Source: Actinomycetota bacterium
GTDB lineage: Bacteria; Actinomycetota; Thermoleophilia; Miltoncostaeales; Miltoncostaeaceae
NCBI GenBank assembly: GCA_020636905.1
Contig: JACJWX010000008.1
Coordinates: forward strand, 59,813 to 123,812
DNA length: 64,000 nucleotides
Direction: 5' to 3'
Shown: positions 19,699 through 28,470 of the stretch, one piece after another
How the letters are laid out: each line of letters starts with the position of its first letter
Position numbering within the stretch: position 1 is the stretch's first letter
Notes under the pieces: model-generated
What the model was told of the DNA's origin: nothing
Seen by the model: only the letters and a program-made list of their open reading frames with translations
Databases searched by the model: none
Made by a program: the position numbers and the translations under genes

Positions 19699-20211
19699 CT
19701 ACCCGTCGGCCTTCGTGAACACCCAGTCGGTGTCTCCCGCGCCGTCATGGCACGACCAGCACGCCTCGTTCTCGGCCAGCACGGTGTACGCGGCGTCGGG
19801 GCGCGGACGCACGTACTCACGAAAGATCCAGTCGCCATGCTGAGGGTTGCCGTTCACGACCTTCAGCATCACCGAGACCAGCCCCGCCGGGTCGTCGCCC
19901 TGTGAACCGCGCTTGACCACCAGGGCACCGTCCGGGTAGGCCCCGTCCTCCTCGTCGACGCTGACGAACACGTCCTTGCGTCCGCCGTGCGGGACCTCGG
20001 GATCGTCGGCGATCGGTTCAGCGTTGAGCTGCCGCCACCCGGTGTAGCCGGCCGCCAGCTCGGGCAGCCCGGACGGATCGACCCGGTCGAGCGTCGGGAC
20101 CGCATCGAGTCCCGTGCTCGTCGAATCGGCGCTGTCCCGGCACCCTCCGAGAACCATCAGCGCGATCAGGATCGCGGCGGTGAGCAGCGCTGAAGTGAGC
20201 GGCCGGGTCAT
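19699..20211 (-). CDS. Cytochrome P460-family haem lipoprotein
   Basis: Encodes 170 residues from ATG 20211. A lipoprotein signal ends in the lipobox LGGC near residue 25, so the protein is exported and lipid-anchored. The body fits the cytochrome P460 family: 'GALVVKRG', 'GDWIFREYVRP' and a C-terminal haem-c site CWSCH followed by 'DTDWVFTKADG'. P460 enzymes in nitrifiers oxidise hydroxylamine using a haem cross-linked to a lysine; many relatives have no known substrate. It diverges from amtB-glnK, which is suggestive, but nothing else of ammonia oxidation is present in the window. I see the haem site but cannot confirm the Lys cross-link. Confidence 0.82.
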   Translation of the reverse strand: MTRPLTSALLTAAILIALMVLGGCRDSADSTSTGLDAVPTLDRVDPSGLPELAAGYTGWRQLNAEPIADDPEVPHGGRKDVFVSVDEEDGAYPDGALVVKRGSQGDDPAGLVSVMLKVVNGNPQHGDWIFREYVRPRPDAAYTVLAENEACWSCHDGAGDTDWVFTKADG

Positions 20212-20378
20212 TCCGGGCAGTATGCCGCCCGCCGCAAGGGCGTTTCGACAAACGGAGTAAAGGAACGGCCAGACCTTCTCCACCGGGCCAAGGTGTCGAG
20301 CGGGGTCGCGTTCCTACATTGCCTACACGCTGGCATCAGCTGGCACGGACTCGTATTCATCAACCGCCAAGGAGAACC

Positions 20379-21875
20379 ATGCGATCAATCGCCAGCCGCC
20401 TGGCACCAGTGGTGGGGCTCTTGCTCCTCCTGGTCCCGGGCGTCGCGGTGGGACAGGACGCACCCACCACCCAGACGCTTGCTGACGATCTCAGCAGCGT
20501 CATCACTGCCGTCGACTCACTCTGGGTCGTGGTTGCTGCATGTTTGGTGCTGTTCATGCAGGCAGGGTTCGCCCTGTTGGAGGTCGGCCTCTCGCGCGCC
20601 AAGAACGCCGGAGCGGTCATGGGCAAGATCCTCATCAACATGTCGCTGGCCATCCTGATGTTCTGGGCGACCGGGTTTGCCTTCGCCTTCGGCACCGGCA
20701 ATGACTTCTGGGGTACTGAAGGCTGGTTCTTCACCGCCACCGGGTTCCCCGAGGCCACAGGGAGTGTGTTCGACGGCGCGAGCGCCAGCGTGAGCAGCCT
20801 CTTCTTCTTCCAGATGGTGTTCTGCTGTGTGTCACTGGCCATCGTCTTCGGCTCCATGCTGGACCGCACGAAGTTCCCGGCCTACATCCTGTTCGCCATC
20901 CCGTTCGCCGGGTTCATCTACCCCGTGGTCGCACACTGGACCTGGGGTGGTGGCTGGCTCTTCAAGGACGGGTTCCTCGACTACGCGGGATCCTCGATCG
21001 TCCATCTCCAGGGCGCCCTCGGCGCGCTGGCCGGCGCGATCATCCTCGGCCCGCGCATCGGCAAGTTCCGCGACGGCAAGGCTGTTCCGATCCCGGGTCA
21101 CAGCATCCCGCTCGCCATCGCCGGTGTGATCATCCTGTGGTTCGGTTGGATGGGCTTCAACGGCGGCTCGAGCCTGCTCGCCAACGGCGCGGACTTCGCC
21201 GACGTCATCCTCAACACCAACCTGGCCGCCGCTGCCGGTGTGGTCGGCGCGACCCTCGGTTCGCTCCTGATGTTCAAGACCCTCGATGTGTCGCAGATGG
21301 GCAACGGCGCCATCGGCGGCCTGGTCGCAATCACCGCTCCGTGTGCCTTCGTGGACTACTGGGCGGGCATCGTGATCGGTCTCGTCGCCGGCCTCCTGAT
21401 CCCCGTGATCGTCGTTGGTGTCGAGCGCATGAAGATCGACGACCCGCTCGGCGCCCTCGCCGCGCACGGTGTGTCGGGTATCTGGGGCACGCTCGCGATC
21501 GGTCTGTTCGGCACGTCCGAGCGGATGGATCCGATCATCGTCGACGCGGTCGGCCTGGACTCGCGTTCCGGCCTGTTCGTCGGTGGCGGCGTCAGCCAGC
21601 TGTGGGTGCAGTTCTACGGCATCATCGCGACGGTCGCGTTCACCGGCATCCTCTGCGCGGTGGTGTTCATGGCCATCAAGATGACGATCGGGCTTCGCGC
21701 CAGCGAAGAGCACGAGCGGGCCGGTCTGGACATCTCGGAGCACGGAATGTTCGGCTACCCGGAGCAGTTCATCGAGGTCCCGGGTGCCATGCCCGAGAAT
21801 GCGTTCCCCGGTAGTGGCTCGATGGCAGGGGCGTCAGCCGTCCATCAGGCAAGCCCGGCCACGTCCAACTCGTAG
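20379..21875 (+). CDS. amtB: Ammonium transporter
   Basis: Encodes 498 residues from ATG 20379 with AAGGAGAA three bases upstream. A cleavable signal peptide (about 1-26) is followed by 11 membrane helices. Family marks include 'VLFMQAGFALLEVGLSRAKN', 'WGGGWL', 'FGWMGFNGGS' and 'AAHGVSGIWG' with the pore histidine. It carries ammonium into the cell. The C-terminal cytoplasmic tail (about 435-498) would contact the P-II protein encoded 16 bases downstream. The 167 bases between it and the divergent P460 gene must hold both promoters. Confidence 0.97.
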   Translation: MRSIASRLAPVVGLLLLLVPGVAVGQDAPTTQTLADDLSSVITAVDSLWVVVAACLVLFMQAGFALLEVGLSRAKNAGAVMGKILINMSLAILMFWATGFAFAFGTGNDFWGTEGWFFTATGFPEATGSVFDGASASVSSLFFFQMVFCCVSLAIVFGSMLDRTKFPAYILFAIPFAGFIYPVVAHWTWGGGWLFKDGFLDYAGSSIVHLQGALGALAGAIILGPRIGKFRDGKAVPIPGHSIPLAIAGVIILWFGWMGFNGGSSLLANGADFADVILNTNLAAAAGVVGATLGSLLMFKTLDVSQMGNGAIGGLVAITAPCAFVDYWAGIVIGLVAGLLIPVIVVGVERMKIDDPLGALAAHGVSGIWGTLAIGLFGTSERMDPIIVDAVGLDSRSGLFVGGGVSQLWVQFYGIIATVAFTGILCAVVFMAIKMTIGLRASEEHERAGLDISEHGMFGYPEQFIEVPGAMPENAFPGSGSMAGASAVHQASPATSNS

Positions 21876-21891
21876 GAAGGAGCAGGGAACC

Positions 21892-22257
21892 GTGAAGAAA
21901 ATCGAAGCGTTCATTCGACACGAAGCGTTTGACGCCATCCGCGATCGCCTCGCAGGGATGGGACTTCCGTCGATGAGCATCGCTGAGGTGAAGGGCTCCG
22001 GCCGGCAAGCGGGTATCACCGAGAGCTACCGGGGAGCGAAGGCGAAGATCTTCCTTCGCCCGAAGCTGAAGCTGGAAATGGTCGTCGATGACGACGACGT
22101 GGATCGCGCAGTCGAAACCATCCTCGAGCTCGCCCACACGGGCGATCCCGGGGACGGGAAGATCTTCATCCTTCCCGTCGACGATGCGATTCGTGTCCGT
22201 ACCGGTGAGCGCGGCGCCGTGGTTCTGGCCCCGCACCCGGAGGAAGCAACCGCCTGA
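21892..22257 (+). CDS. glnK: P-II nitrogen regulatory protein, T-loop Tyr51 absent
   Basis: Encodes 121 residues from GTG 21892, after AAGGAG. P-II proteins sense ATP/ADP and 2-oxoglutarate and plug AmtB when nitrogen is plentiful. The B-loop 'TGDPGDGKIFILPV' and C-loop 'IRVRTGERG' are intact, as are 'EVKGSGRQAG' and Y46. The T-loop residue that is uridylylated or adenylylated in other bacteria, Y51, is replaced by Ala in 'YRGAKAKIF'. So covalent control at that site is not possible, and regulation probably relies on ligands alone (inference). It is in one operon with amtB. Confidence 0.95.
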   Translation: MKKIEAFIRHEAFDAIRDRLAGMGLPSMSIAEVKGSGRQAGITESYRGAKAKIFLRPKLKLEMVVDDDDVDRAVETILELAHTGDPGDGKIFILPVDDAIRVRTGERGAVVLAPHPEEATA

Positions 22258-22262
22258 TCGAT

Positions 22263-22290
22263 CGGGTGCGGGCCCCCGGGCCCGCACCCG
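22263..22290. terminator. 13-bp perfect hairpin between glnK and a convergent gene
   Basis: CGGGTGCGGGCCC pairs with its exact complement across a two-base loop. It starts six bases after the glnK stop and ends three bases before the stop of the opposing gene, so it probably serves both. Confidence 0.75.
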
Positions 22291-22293
22291 CGC

Positions 22294-22815
22294 TCAGCGG
22301 GTCGAACGGGTTGTCGCCTGTCCCGTGTCACCAACGCGGAGCAGGCGCCGGCCGTTCCAGGGCACGCGCTGGTTGGAGTCGATCTGGTGGGTGCCCTTGC
22401 CCTTGAAGCGGAGCGTGAACCGGCCCGATCCGGCCAGCGACATCCGCGGCGACCGGATCTGGATCCACGCGTCGGTCGCGCTGAGGATGAACCGCTGCGA
22501 GCCTTTCTTGACCGAGACCCGCCGGACGGTCGTGAACGGTGCGCTCGGTGCCCACGGCTTCACGCCCACTTCGCGACCTCCGACTCGGAGGCTCGCCGCG
22601 CCCTCGTCGCCTTCGGCGACCCGATCGCGGATGACGATGGTCGCGGGCCCGCGCACCACACCCACCAGCACCATCTGGCCGCTGGCGATGGCCGTTCCCG
22701 TCCCTCGGGCGTTGACGATCCCGAAGGGGGCGTTGGCTCCCGAGTCGGCGAGGACCGGGGTCGCCAGCAATGCGGCGCCGATCAGGACGGCCGCGCCGTG
22801 CACGCGAAGAGACAT
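22294..22815 (-). CDS. Exported beta-rich protein, paralogue of the 25210-26001 product
   Basis: Encodes 173 residues from ATG 22815. A signal peptide covers about 1-23 ('LLATPVLADSG'). The mature part is short beta strands with 'PATIVIRDR', 'RFILSATDAWIQI' and a closing 'PWNGRRLLRVG'. The same order of motifs appears in the protein encoded at 25210-26001 ('RFYLSGSQFRVAI', 'SWSGTAALRLG'), so the two look like diverged copies. No enzyme motif is visible. Its position just after the histidine kinase gene on the same strand suggests it could be part of that regulon or affect the sensor (inference). Confidence 0.8.
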   Translation of the reverse strand: MSLRVHGAAVLIGAALLATPVLADSGANAPFGIVNARGTGTAIASGQMVLVGVVRGPATIVIRDRVAEGDEGAASLRVGGREVGVKPWAPSAPFTTVRRVSVKKGSQRFILSATDAWIQIRSPRMSLAGSGRFTLRFKGKGTHQIDSNQRVPWNGRRLLRVGDTGQATTRSTR

Positions 22816-22897
22816 GTTCCGAGTGTGCCCGACAGAGGTGATCAGACAACCGGCGATTTGTGAGGGTTTGCTGAGGTTGCGGCCGGGTGCCTCGGGG

Positions 22898-24382
22898 TCA
22901 GGCGAGCGTCGGGGCGGTCTGCTGCAGACCGGGCAGTGTCACCGTGAACAGCGCGCCGCCCTCCGGGGCGTGTCCGGCGGTGACCTCGCCGCCGAGTTCG
23001 CGCGCCAGCTGGCGGCATATGGCGAGCCCGAGCCCGGTACCCATTCGCCCGTCCGGGGTCTCCTCGGAGCGAAAGGCCTCGAACACCGTTTCGCGCTGCT
23101 CGGGCGGGATTCCCGGTCCGCTGTCCGCGACCTCCACGTGGATCCCGCCGGCCGGCGACGGGGCGGCGGTCAGCCGGACCGTTCCGTCGTCGGGAACCCA
23201 CCGAAGCGCGTTCTCCAGCAGGTTGCTGACGATCTGCCCGAGCCGGGCGGGGTCGGTGAAGATGACCGGCAGCTCGGCGAGTTCCTGTTCGTAGCGGACG
23301 TTCCGTCGCTGGGCGTCGGCCGCGAAGGCGTGGAAGGCCTGCCCCAGCACCTCGCCGGGCTCGACGTCCTCCCGCTCCAGGCGGAAGCGCCGCGCGTCGA
23401 TCCTGGCCAGATCGAGCAGGTCGGCCACCATCCCCTCCAGTCGTGCCGCTTCACCCTCGATCGCCGCGAGGGAGCGGGGCACCTGGGTCTCCGGGACGAT
23501 CCCGTCCGCCAGGGCGGCGGCATGGCCGCGGATCGCCGTGAGCGGCGTCCGCAGGTCGTGGGTCACCTTCATCAGGAACTCTCGGCTGCTGTCCTCGCGC
23601 TCGCGCAGGCGGTCCACCATCTCGTTGAACGCGGCGCCCACGTGGTCCAGCTCGACCGTCCCCGTGGTCGGGACGACCGTCGAAAGGTCGCCGGCCGCGA
23701 CGCGCTGGGTCGCCTGCTCCATCTCCTCGAGCGGACGCGTGACCCGCGCGGTCACCAGCAGGGTCAGGAGCAGCGCGGGCACGAATCCGATCACCGCGGC
23801 GATGAGCAGGCTCGGCGCGGCGTCCTCCCAGCGCGTCGAGACCGCCGACGACGGTTTCGACACGATGATGACCCCGAACGGTTGGTCGGTCAGGCGCAGC
23901 TGTGCCGCGGTGGCCACACGATTCGGGCCGGCGGCAGTGAAGACACCGTCCAGGTGCTGGAAGCCCTGCCGCTGGATCAGGACCTGGTCGATCGGCGGTC
24001 GCTGCGCCGCGGGAATGGACCCGTAGGGCTCAGCGCTTCCCGGGCAGAACTCGGGCCCGCTCGCGTAGAGCCGCGCGCCGCGCCCGAGGAATGCCTCGAG
24101 GTCCGCCGTGCTGATCTGGGTGCATCGTCCGCCTTCCAGGGCTCGCTGCACGCGGGCGCTGATCAGCCGGGCGAGGCGCACCGTCGCGCGGTCGAACTCC
24201 TGGCGACTCGATCGAGTCGTCTCCGAGCGGATGAGCCCGGACGACGCCACGGCGAACACCATGGCGGCGGCGAGCAGTCCCGCCATCGCGCCGAGCGCGA
24301 GGCGACCGCGCAGGGTGTTCCAGGGAGCGTCCCAGCGCGCGCGCCGGCTCCGCTCGCCGGATCCCCCGGACGGCGTACTCAC
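22898..24382 (-). CDS. Sensor histidine kinase
   Basis: Encodes 494 residues from GTG 24382, which overlaps the regulator's stop as GTGA. Two membrane helices (about 27-50 and 190-211) enclose an outer sensor domain of about 140 residues that has C87 and C113, a likely disulphide. Then come a HAMP linker (about 212-262), the phospho-acceptor H275 in 'VTHDLRTPLTAIRGH', and an ATPase domain with 'NLLENALRW', 'DSGPGIPPE' and 'GTGLGLAI'. It phosphorylates the response regulator encoded just upstream in the same operon. The signal sensed is unknown. Confidence 0.95.
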   Translation of the reverse strand: MSTPSGGSGERSRRARWDAPWNTLRGRLALGAMAGLLAAAMVFAVASSGLIRSETTRSSRQEFDRATVRLARLISARVQRALEGGRCTQISTADLEAFLGRGARLYASGPEFCPGSAEPYGSIPAAQRPPIDQVLIQRQGFQHLDGVFTAAGPNRVATAAQLRLTDQPFGVIIVSKPSSAVSTRWEDAAPSLLIAAVIGFVPALLLTLLVTARVTRPLEEMEQATQRVAAGDLSTVVPTTGTVELDHVGAAFNEMVDRLREREDSSREFLMKVTHDLRTPLTAIRGHAAALADGIVPETQVPRSLAAIEGEAARLEGMVADLLDLARIDARRFRLEREDVEPGEVLGQAFHAFAADAQRRNVRYEQELAELPVIFTDPARLGQIVSNLLENALRWVPDDGTVRLTAAPSPAGGIHVEVADSGPGIPPEQRETVFEAFRSEETPDGRMGTGLGLAICRQLARELGGEVTAGHAPEGGALFTVTLPGLQQTAPTLA

Positions 24383-25131
24383 CGTTTGGCGGCGACCTTG
24401 TAGCCGGTGCCCCACACGGTCTGGATCGGGCAAGCGTCGCCGAGCTTGCGCCGGAGTTGGCGAACGTGGACGTCGATGGTGCGGCTGTCGCCCAGAAAGG
24501 TGAAACCCCAGACCCGTTCGAGCAGCTGCTCGCGGGTGAGGACGAGACCGCGCTGGTCGAGGAGCGTCACCAGGAGGTCGAACTCCTTCGGGGTGAGGGC
24601 GACCAGCTCTCCGTCGACGAAGACCTCGCGTCCGCCCACCTCGACGCGCAGGCCGTCGAGCTCGATGACCGTGTCCTCGGGGACCGCGGACTGGTGGCCC
24701 GATTCCTCGGCGCGGCGGAGCACCGCCCGGACACGGGCGACCAGCTCACGGGGGTTGAAGGGCTTGGTGACGTAGTCGTCCGCGCCCAGTTCGAGCCCGA
24801 CGACCTTGTCGACGGCATCGTCGCGCGCCGTGAGCATGATGATGGGCTGGCGGCCGTCGGCCCGCAGCCGTCGTGTGATCTCGTATCCGTCGAGACCCGG
24901 GAGCATGAGGTCGAGCAGGACGAGCGCCGGCTGCTCCTCCTGGGCGATGCGAAGTCCCTCGTCGCCGCGGTCGGCGATGGTGACCCGGTACCCCGCGGCC
25001 TCGAGGTACATCTGCGCGAACGAGGCGATGTTGGCCTCGTCTTCGATGATCAGCACGTGATCGGCGGCAGGGTCTGACATCCGGCTGATCGTACCGCGTC
25101 GCTGGCCCGTGATCGTCTGGGTGGTGCTCAT
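24379..25131 (-). CDS. OmpR/PhoB-family response regulator paired with the kinase
   Basis: Two starts are plausible. ATG 25131 has AGGGAG seven bases upstream and gives 250 residues; ATG 25080 gives 233 residues beginning close to the first receiver strand but lacks a clear ribosome site. Numbered from the second Met, the receiver has E13-D14, phospho-acceptor D57 in 'LLDLMLPG', and the later Thr and Lys. The C-terminal winged helix has 'LTPKEFDLLVTLL', 'RTIDVHVRQLRRKLG' and 'VWGTGYKV'. It is transcribed before the kinase with a four-base overlap, so they form a standard two-component pair. Confidence 0.95.
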   Translation of the reverse strand: MSTTQTITGQRRGTISRMSDPAADHVLIIEDEANIASFAQMYLEAAGYRVTIADRGDEGLRIAQEEQPALVLLDLMLPGLDGYEITRRLRADGRQPIIMLTARDDAVDKVVGLELGADDYVTKPFNPRELVARVRAVLRRAEESGHQSAVPEDTVIELDGLRVEVGGREVFVDGELVALTPKEFDLLVTLLDQRGLVLTREQLLERVWGFTFLGDSRTIDVHVRQLRRKLGDACPIQTVWGTGYKVAAKR

Positions 25132-25209
25132 GCCGGAACTCCCTGGGTCTGCTGGGGCGCCGGGATCACCCGAACCGGACTGACCGGTCGGACGAGCAGC
25201 CACCCGCCG

Positions 25210-26001
25210 TCAGCTGGTTTGCCTGACCTTCTGTGTCTGCTTCTTCGCCTGTTCGGCGCGCTTCGAGGCCCGCTGGGAGCGGGCGATGGCCGCCCGGGCG
25301 CGTTTGGCGGCGCGACGCGCGCGCTTCTGTGCCTGCTCGGCGCCGGCGGACCCTCGGGCGCGCTTCGCGGACTGGCGGGCCTTCCTGGCGGCGGCGACGG
25401 CCTTTCGCGCCGCCTGCTTCGCCCGTCGCGCGGTCTGCACCGCGCGCGCCGCCGCATCGTCCGCCTTGCGTACCGCGTCGGCGACCCTGAGCGCGGTTTG
25501 CGGATCGGGCCCGGCCCCGAGGCGGAGCGCCGCGGTGCCGCTCCACGACTGGGGGCGCCCGCTGTTGAGGATGTAGTACCCGCTCCCGGAGAGCACGGCC
25601 GTTCCGAACCCGGACGCGTTCAACACGTAGCGGTGTCCGTTGATGGCGACACGGAACTGGCTGCCGCTGAGGTAGAACCGCTTGCCGCTGTCGAGCTCGA
25701 CCGCCGTGGTCACGCCGCGCTTCAGCGAGATGCTGCGACCGTTGATCCTGACGCTGGCGTCACCGGCCCGGTCGGTGACGCGGACCTCACCGTCACCCTC
25801 GGCCACCAGGCCGAACGACACGAACCGTCCGTCGAGGGTGACCGAGCCTCCGCCCGCCGCCTGGAGCTGACCGGAGACCGTCGTCGAGCTGCCGCGGTCT
25901 TCGTTGTTGTCGTCAGCGCTCGCTCGGGCGGCCGGCACTCCGGCACCGAACGCGAGCAGGCAGGCTGCGGCTGTGGCCGCGGTGACGATTCGCAGTGACA
26001 T
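25210..26001 (-). CDS. Exported beta-domain protein with Lys/Arg/Ala-rich tail
   Basis: Encodes 263 residues from ATG 26001; an ATG 15 bases upstream is possible. A signal peptide covers about 1-28. A Gly- and beta-rich domain (about 42-162) matches the smaller protein encoded at 22294. The last 97 residues (about 167-263) are almost only Ala, Arg, Lys and Gln in helix-forming runs such as 'ARRAKQAARKAVAAARKA', much like histone H1 tails. A secreted, strongly basic helix could bind DNA, teichoic-type polymers or membranes. No catalytic motif is seen. It lies upstream of the two-component genes on the same strand. Confidence 0.8.
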   Translation of the reverse strand: MSLRIVTAATAAACLLAFGAGVPAARASADDNNEDRGSSTTVSGQLQAAGGGSVTLDGRFVSFGLVAEGDGEVRVTDRAGDASVRINGRSISLKRGVTTAVELDSGKRFYLSGSQFRVAINGHRYVLNASGFGTAVLSGSGYYILNSGRPQSWSGTAALRLGAGPDPQTALRVADAVRKADDAAARAVQTARRAKQAARKAVAAARKARQSAKRARGSAGAEQAQKRARRAAKRARAAIARSQRASKRAEQAKKQTQKVRQTS

Positions 26002-26158
26002 TCCGTTCGACCTCATCAATGGGGGTGAGCACCGTGCGCCCATCCTCATCGGATTGTTGGGCGCGAACGTGAGCCCGGGCGCGCGTGCGAGGTAAACGTT
26101 GTGACACGCAAATGTGAGCAATCCGTGAAGGCGCTCCCGTCGATTCGGGAGAACCTTC

Positions 26159-26566
26159 CTAATCCAGCTTGACGCCCTCCTCGACGGTCACCTGGGAAGC
26201 CCCTCCGCCGAGGTCCACGTTGTCCTGGACCGTCACCTGCGGCGTGGGCTCGTTTCGCGGTGCCACGGGTGCGTCCTCGCCTTCGGGGACCGGGCGTGGG
26301 CCGTCCTCGAGGTAGCCCCAGATGATCTCCCCGCACTGCGGACACATCGGGAGTCCCTTGCGGTTGCGGATCTGGAACTGGCAGGCGACGCAGCCGAAGA
26401 GTCCGGACACGACCTGGCCCTGGTGGAAACAGGGGATTCCCAGCCGCCGTTCCGCGTCCTCCGCGCCCTGCTTGGGCGACATGCCGCGCTTGGCCGGCTG
26501 TTGTCCGGGACCCCGTCCCGGCTGGGCCCCTCCCGGACCGGTGCGCTGTGGTGGCAGGCTGCTCAT
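26159..26566 (-). CDS. Zinc-ribbon protein
   Basis: Encodes 135 residues from ATG 26566. The first 40 residues are Pro/Gly/Gln-rich. A Cys cluster follows: C46, C59, C62, C75 and C78, with the last two in 'MCPQCGEIIWG', typical of a zinc ribbon. The tail holds two similar stretches, 'QVTVQDNVDLGGG' and 'QVTVEEGVKLD'. The family is not recognised. It is divergent from nadE, with about 125 bases between the starts. Confidence 0.75.
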   Translation of the reverse strand: MSSLPPQRTGPGGAQPGRGPGQQPAKRGMSPKQGAEDAERRLGIPCFHQGQVVSGLFGCVACQFQIRNRKGLPMCPQCGEIIWGYLEDGPRPVPEGEDAPVAPRNEPTPQVTVQDNVDLGGGASQVTVEEGVKLD

Positions 26567-26690
26567 CGGTGACCGTCCTCCCGTGGCCCGGGGCCGTCAG
26601 GCCTCAGGGCGTATCGTGTGGCGACAGGCCTGAGGTTATCGCGGCCGCGCAGGCCATCTCCACCGGGACCGTCGAACGCGGGAGCGACGC

Positions 26691-28394
26691 ATTCGGATCG
26701 CGCTGGCACAACTGAACACCGTGGTCGGCGACATCGCCGGGAACGTCGAGCAGATCCACCGGTCCCTCGAAGCGGCCGCCTCCGCCGAGGCCGACCTCGT
26801 CGTGTTCCCCGAGTTGACGGTCGCGGGCTATCCCCCGGAGGACCTGCTGCTGCGACCCCGCTTCGCCCGCGCGTGTGAGGCCGCGGTCGACCGTGTCGCG
26901 CGCGAGGTCGGCGACTTCGTGGCGATCATCGGATTTCCGCTGTGGGATCGGGATCTCTACAACGCTGCGGCGGTGCTGAGCGGGGGCTCGCGCCGGGCCG
27001 TCTATCGCAAGCGGTTCCTCCCGAACTACGGGGTGTTCGACGAGGCCCGCTACTTCCGGGCCGGATCGCGCCCGCTGGTGCTCGAGTTCTGCGGGCTCCG
27101 GGTCGGCCTCACCATCTGCGAGGACATCTGGTACCCCACACCCGTGGTGTCCGACCTCGCCGCCGCCGGGGTCGACGTGATCGCCTGTCTGAGCGCGTCG
27201 CCCTGGCACCGCGACAAGGGTGACGCCCGCGAACGGATGCTGTGCACCCGTGCCGCGGACGCCGGTGCGGCGCTCGCGTTCTGCAACCAGGTGGGCGGCC
27301 AGGACGAGCTCGTCTTCGACGGCCGCTCGCTCGTGTGCGACGCCGGTGGCATCACCGTCGCCCGTGCGCCCGAGTTCCTCGAGTCGCTGGTCGTCTGCGA
27401 CATCGATCGGCAGCTCGCCGAACGCCGCCGGCTCCGCGAGCCCCTCGGGCGCCGCCTCGAGCCCGGCGCCACGCCGGAGCTCGTTGCGCTGGACGTCACC
27501 GTGACGCCCCGATTCGGCGCCGGCGCGACATGCGTGCCGCCGCTGGACGAGTCCGAGGAAGTCTGGCGGGGTCTGGTCACCGGCATCCGCGACTACGTCG
27601 TCAAGAACGGGTTCGGCGGCGTTGTCATCGGGCTGTCCGGCGGCATCGACTCGGCGCTCACGGCGGCCCTGGCGGTGGACGCCCTCGGCCCCGAACGGGT
27701 GATGGGGGTGACGATGCCCTCGCGCTACACCTCGGATCGCAGCAACGACGACGCGTCCCGGCTCGCCGACCTGCTCGGGATCCGCTTCGCGACCATCCCG
27801 ATCGCCGACACGGTGGCGAGCTTCGAAGCGGCACTGGCGCCGGTGTTCGAGGACGCCGAGCGGGATGTGACCGAGGAGAACCTGCAGGCACGCACCCGCG
27901 GGACGCTGCTCATGGGGATCTCCAACAAGCACGGCGACCTCGTGCTCGCCACCGGGAACAAGAGCGAGATGTCGGTGGGCTACAGCACGCTCTACGGAGA
28001 CATGGTCGGCGGCTTCGCGCCCCTGCGCGACATCAGCAAGACCTGGGTCTACCGCCTGGCGCGCTGGCGCAACGACCACGCCGAACGCGAGATCATTCCC
28101 GAGTCCACGATCGAACGGCCGCCCACCGCCGAACTCCGGCCGGACCAGCTCGACACCGACAGCCTGCCGCCATACGACATACTCGACCCGATCATTGAGG
28201 GCTACGTCGAGTCCGAGTTCGACGTCGATGACCTGGTGGCCATGGGGCACGACGAGGACACGGTGCGACGGGTCATCCGCATGATCGATCGTGCCGAGTA
28301 CAAGCGCCGCCAGGGGCCCGTGGGCATCAAGGTGTCTCCACGGGCGTTCGGGAAAGACCGCAGAATGCCGATTACGAATGGACATGTGGCGTAG
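26691..28394 (+). CDS. nadE: Glutamine-dependent NAD synthetase with apparent AUU start
   Basis: Encodes 567 residues if it starts at ATT 26691. The conserved first strand (RIALAQLN) follows that codon directly, and GGAG (26681-26684) lies six bases before it. No ATG, GTG or TTG occurs in frame between the upstream stop (26631) and GTG 26721, which would delete this strand. The glutaminase (nitrilase) domain has E41, K107 and C143, and the synthetase domain has the PP-loop SGGIDS at 316-321. It makes NAD from deamido-NAD, ATP and glutamine. GTG 26721 is the fallback start. Confidence 0.93.
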   Translation: MRIALAQLNTVVGDIAGNVEQIHRSLEAAASAEADLVVFPELTVAGYPPEDLLLRPRFARACEAAVDRVAREVGDFVAIIGFPLWDRDLYNAAAVLSGGSRRAVYRKRFLPNYGVFDEARYFRAGSRPLVLEFCGLRVGLTICEDIWYPTPVVSDLAAAGVDVIACLSASPWHRDKGDARERMLCTRAADAGAALAFCNQVGGQDELVFDGRSLVCDAGGITVARAPEFLESLVVCDIDRQLAERRRLREPLGRRLEPGATPELVALDVTVTPRFGAGATCVPPLDESEEVWRGLVTGIRDYVVKNGFGGVVIGLSGGIDSALTAALAVDALGPERVMGVTMPSRYTSDRSNDDASRLADLLGIRFATIPIADTVASFEAALAPVFEDAERDVTEENLQARTRGTLLMGISNKHGDLVLATGNKSEMSVGYSTLYGDMVGGFAPLRDISKTWVYRLARWRNDHAEREIIPESTIERPPTAELRPDQLDTDSLPPYDILDPIIEGYVESEFDVDDLVAMGHDEDTVRRVIRMIDRAEYKRRQGPVGIKVSPRAFGKDRRMPITNGHVA

Positions 28395-28470
28395 CGCCAT
28401 CTCCAGAACGGGCGCCGCTTCGCGTCGGGACCTGTCCGGGCGCGGTTCCCGCGCCCGCACCGGCCGGTTC

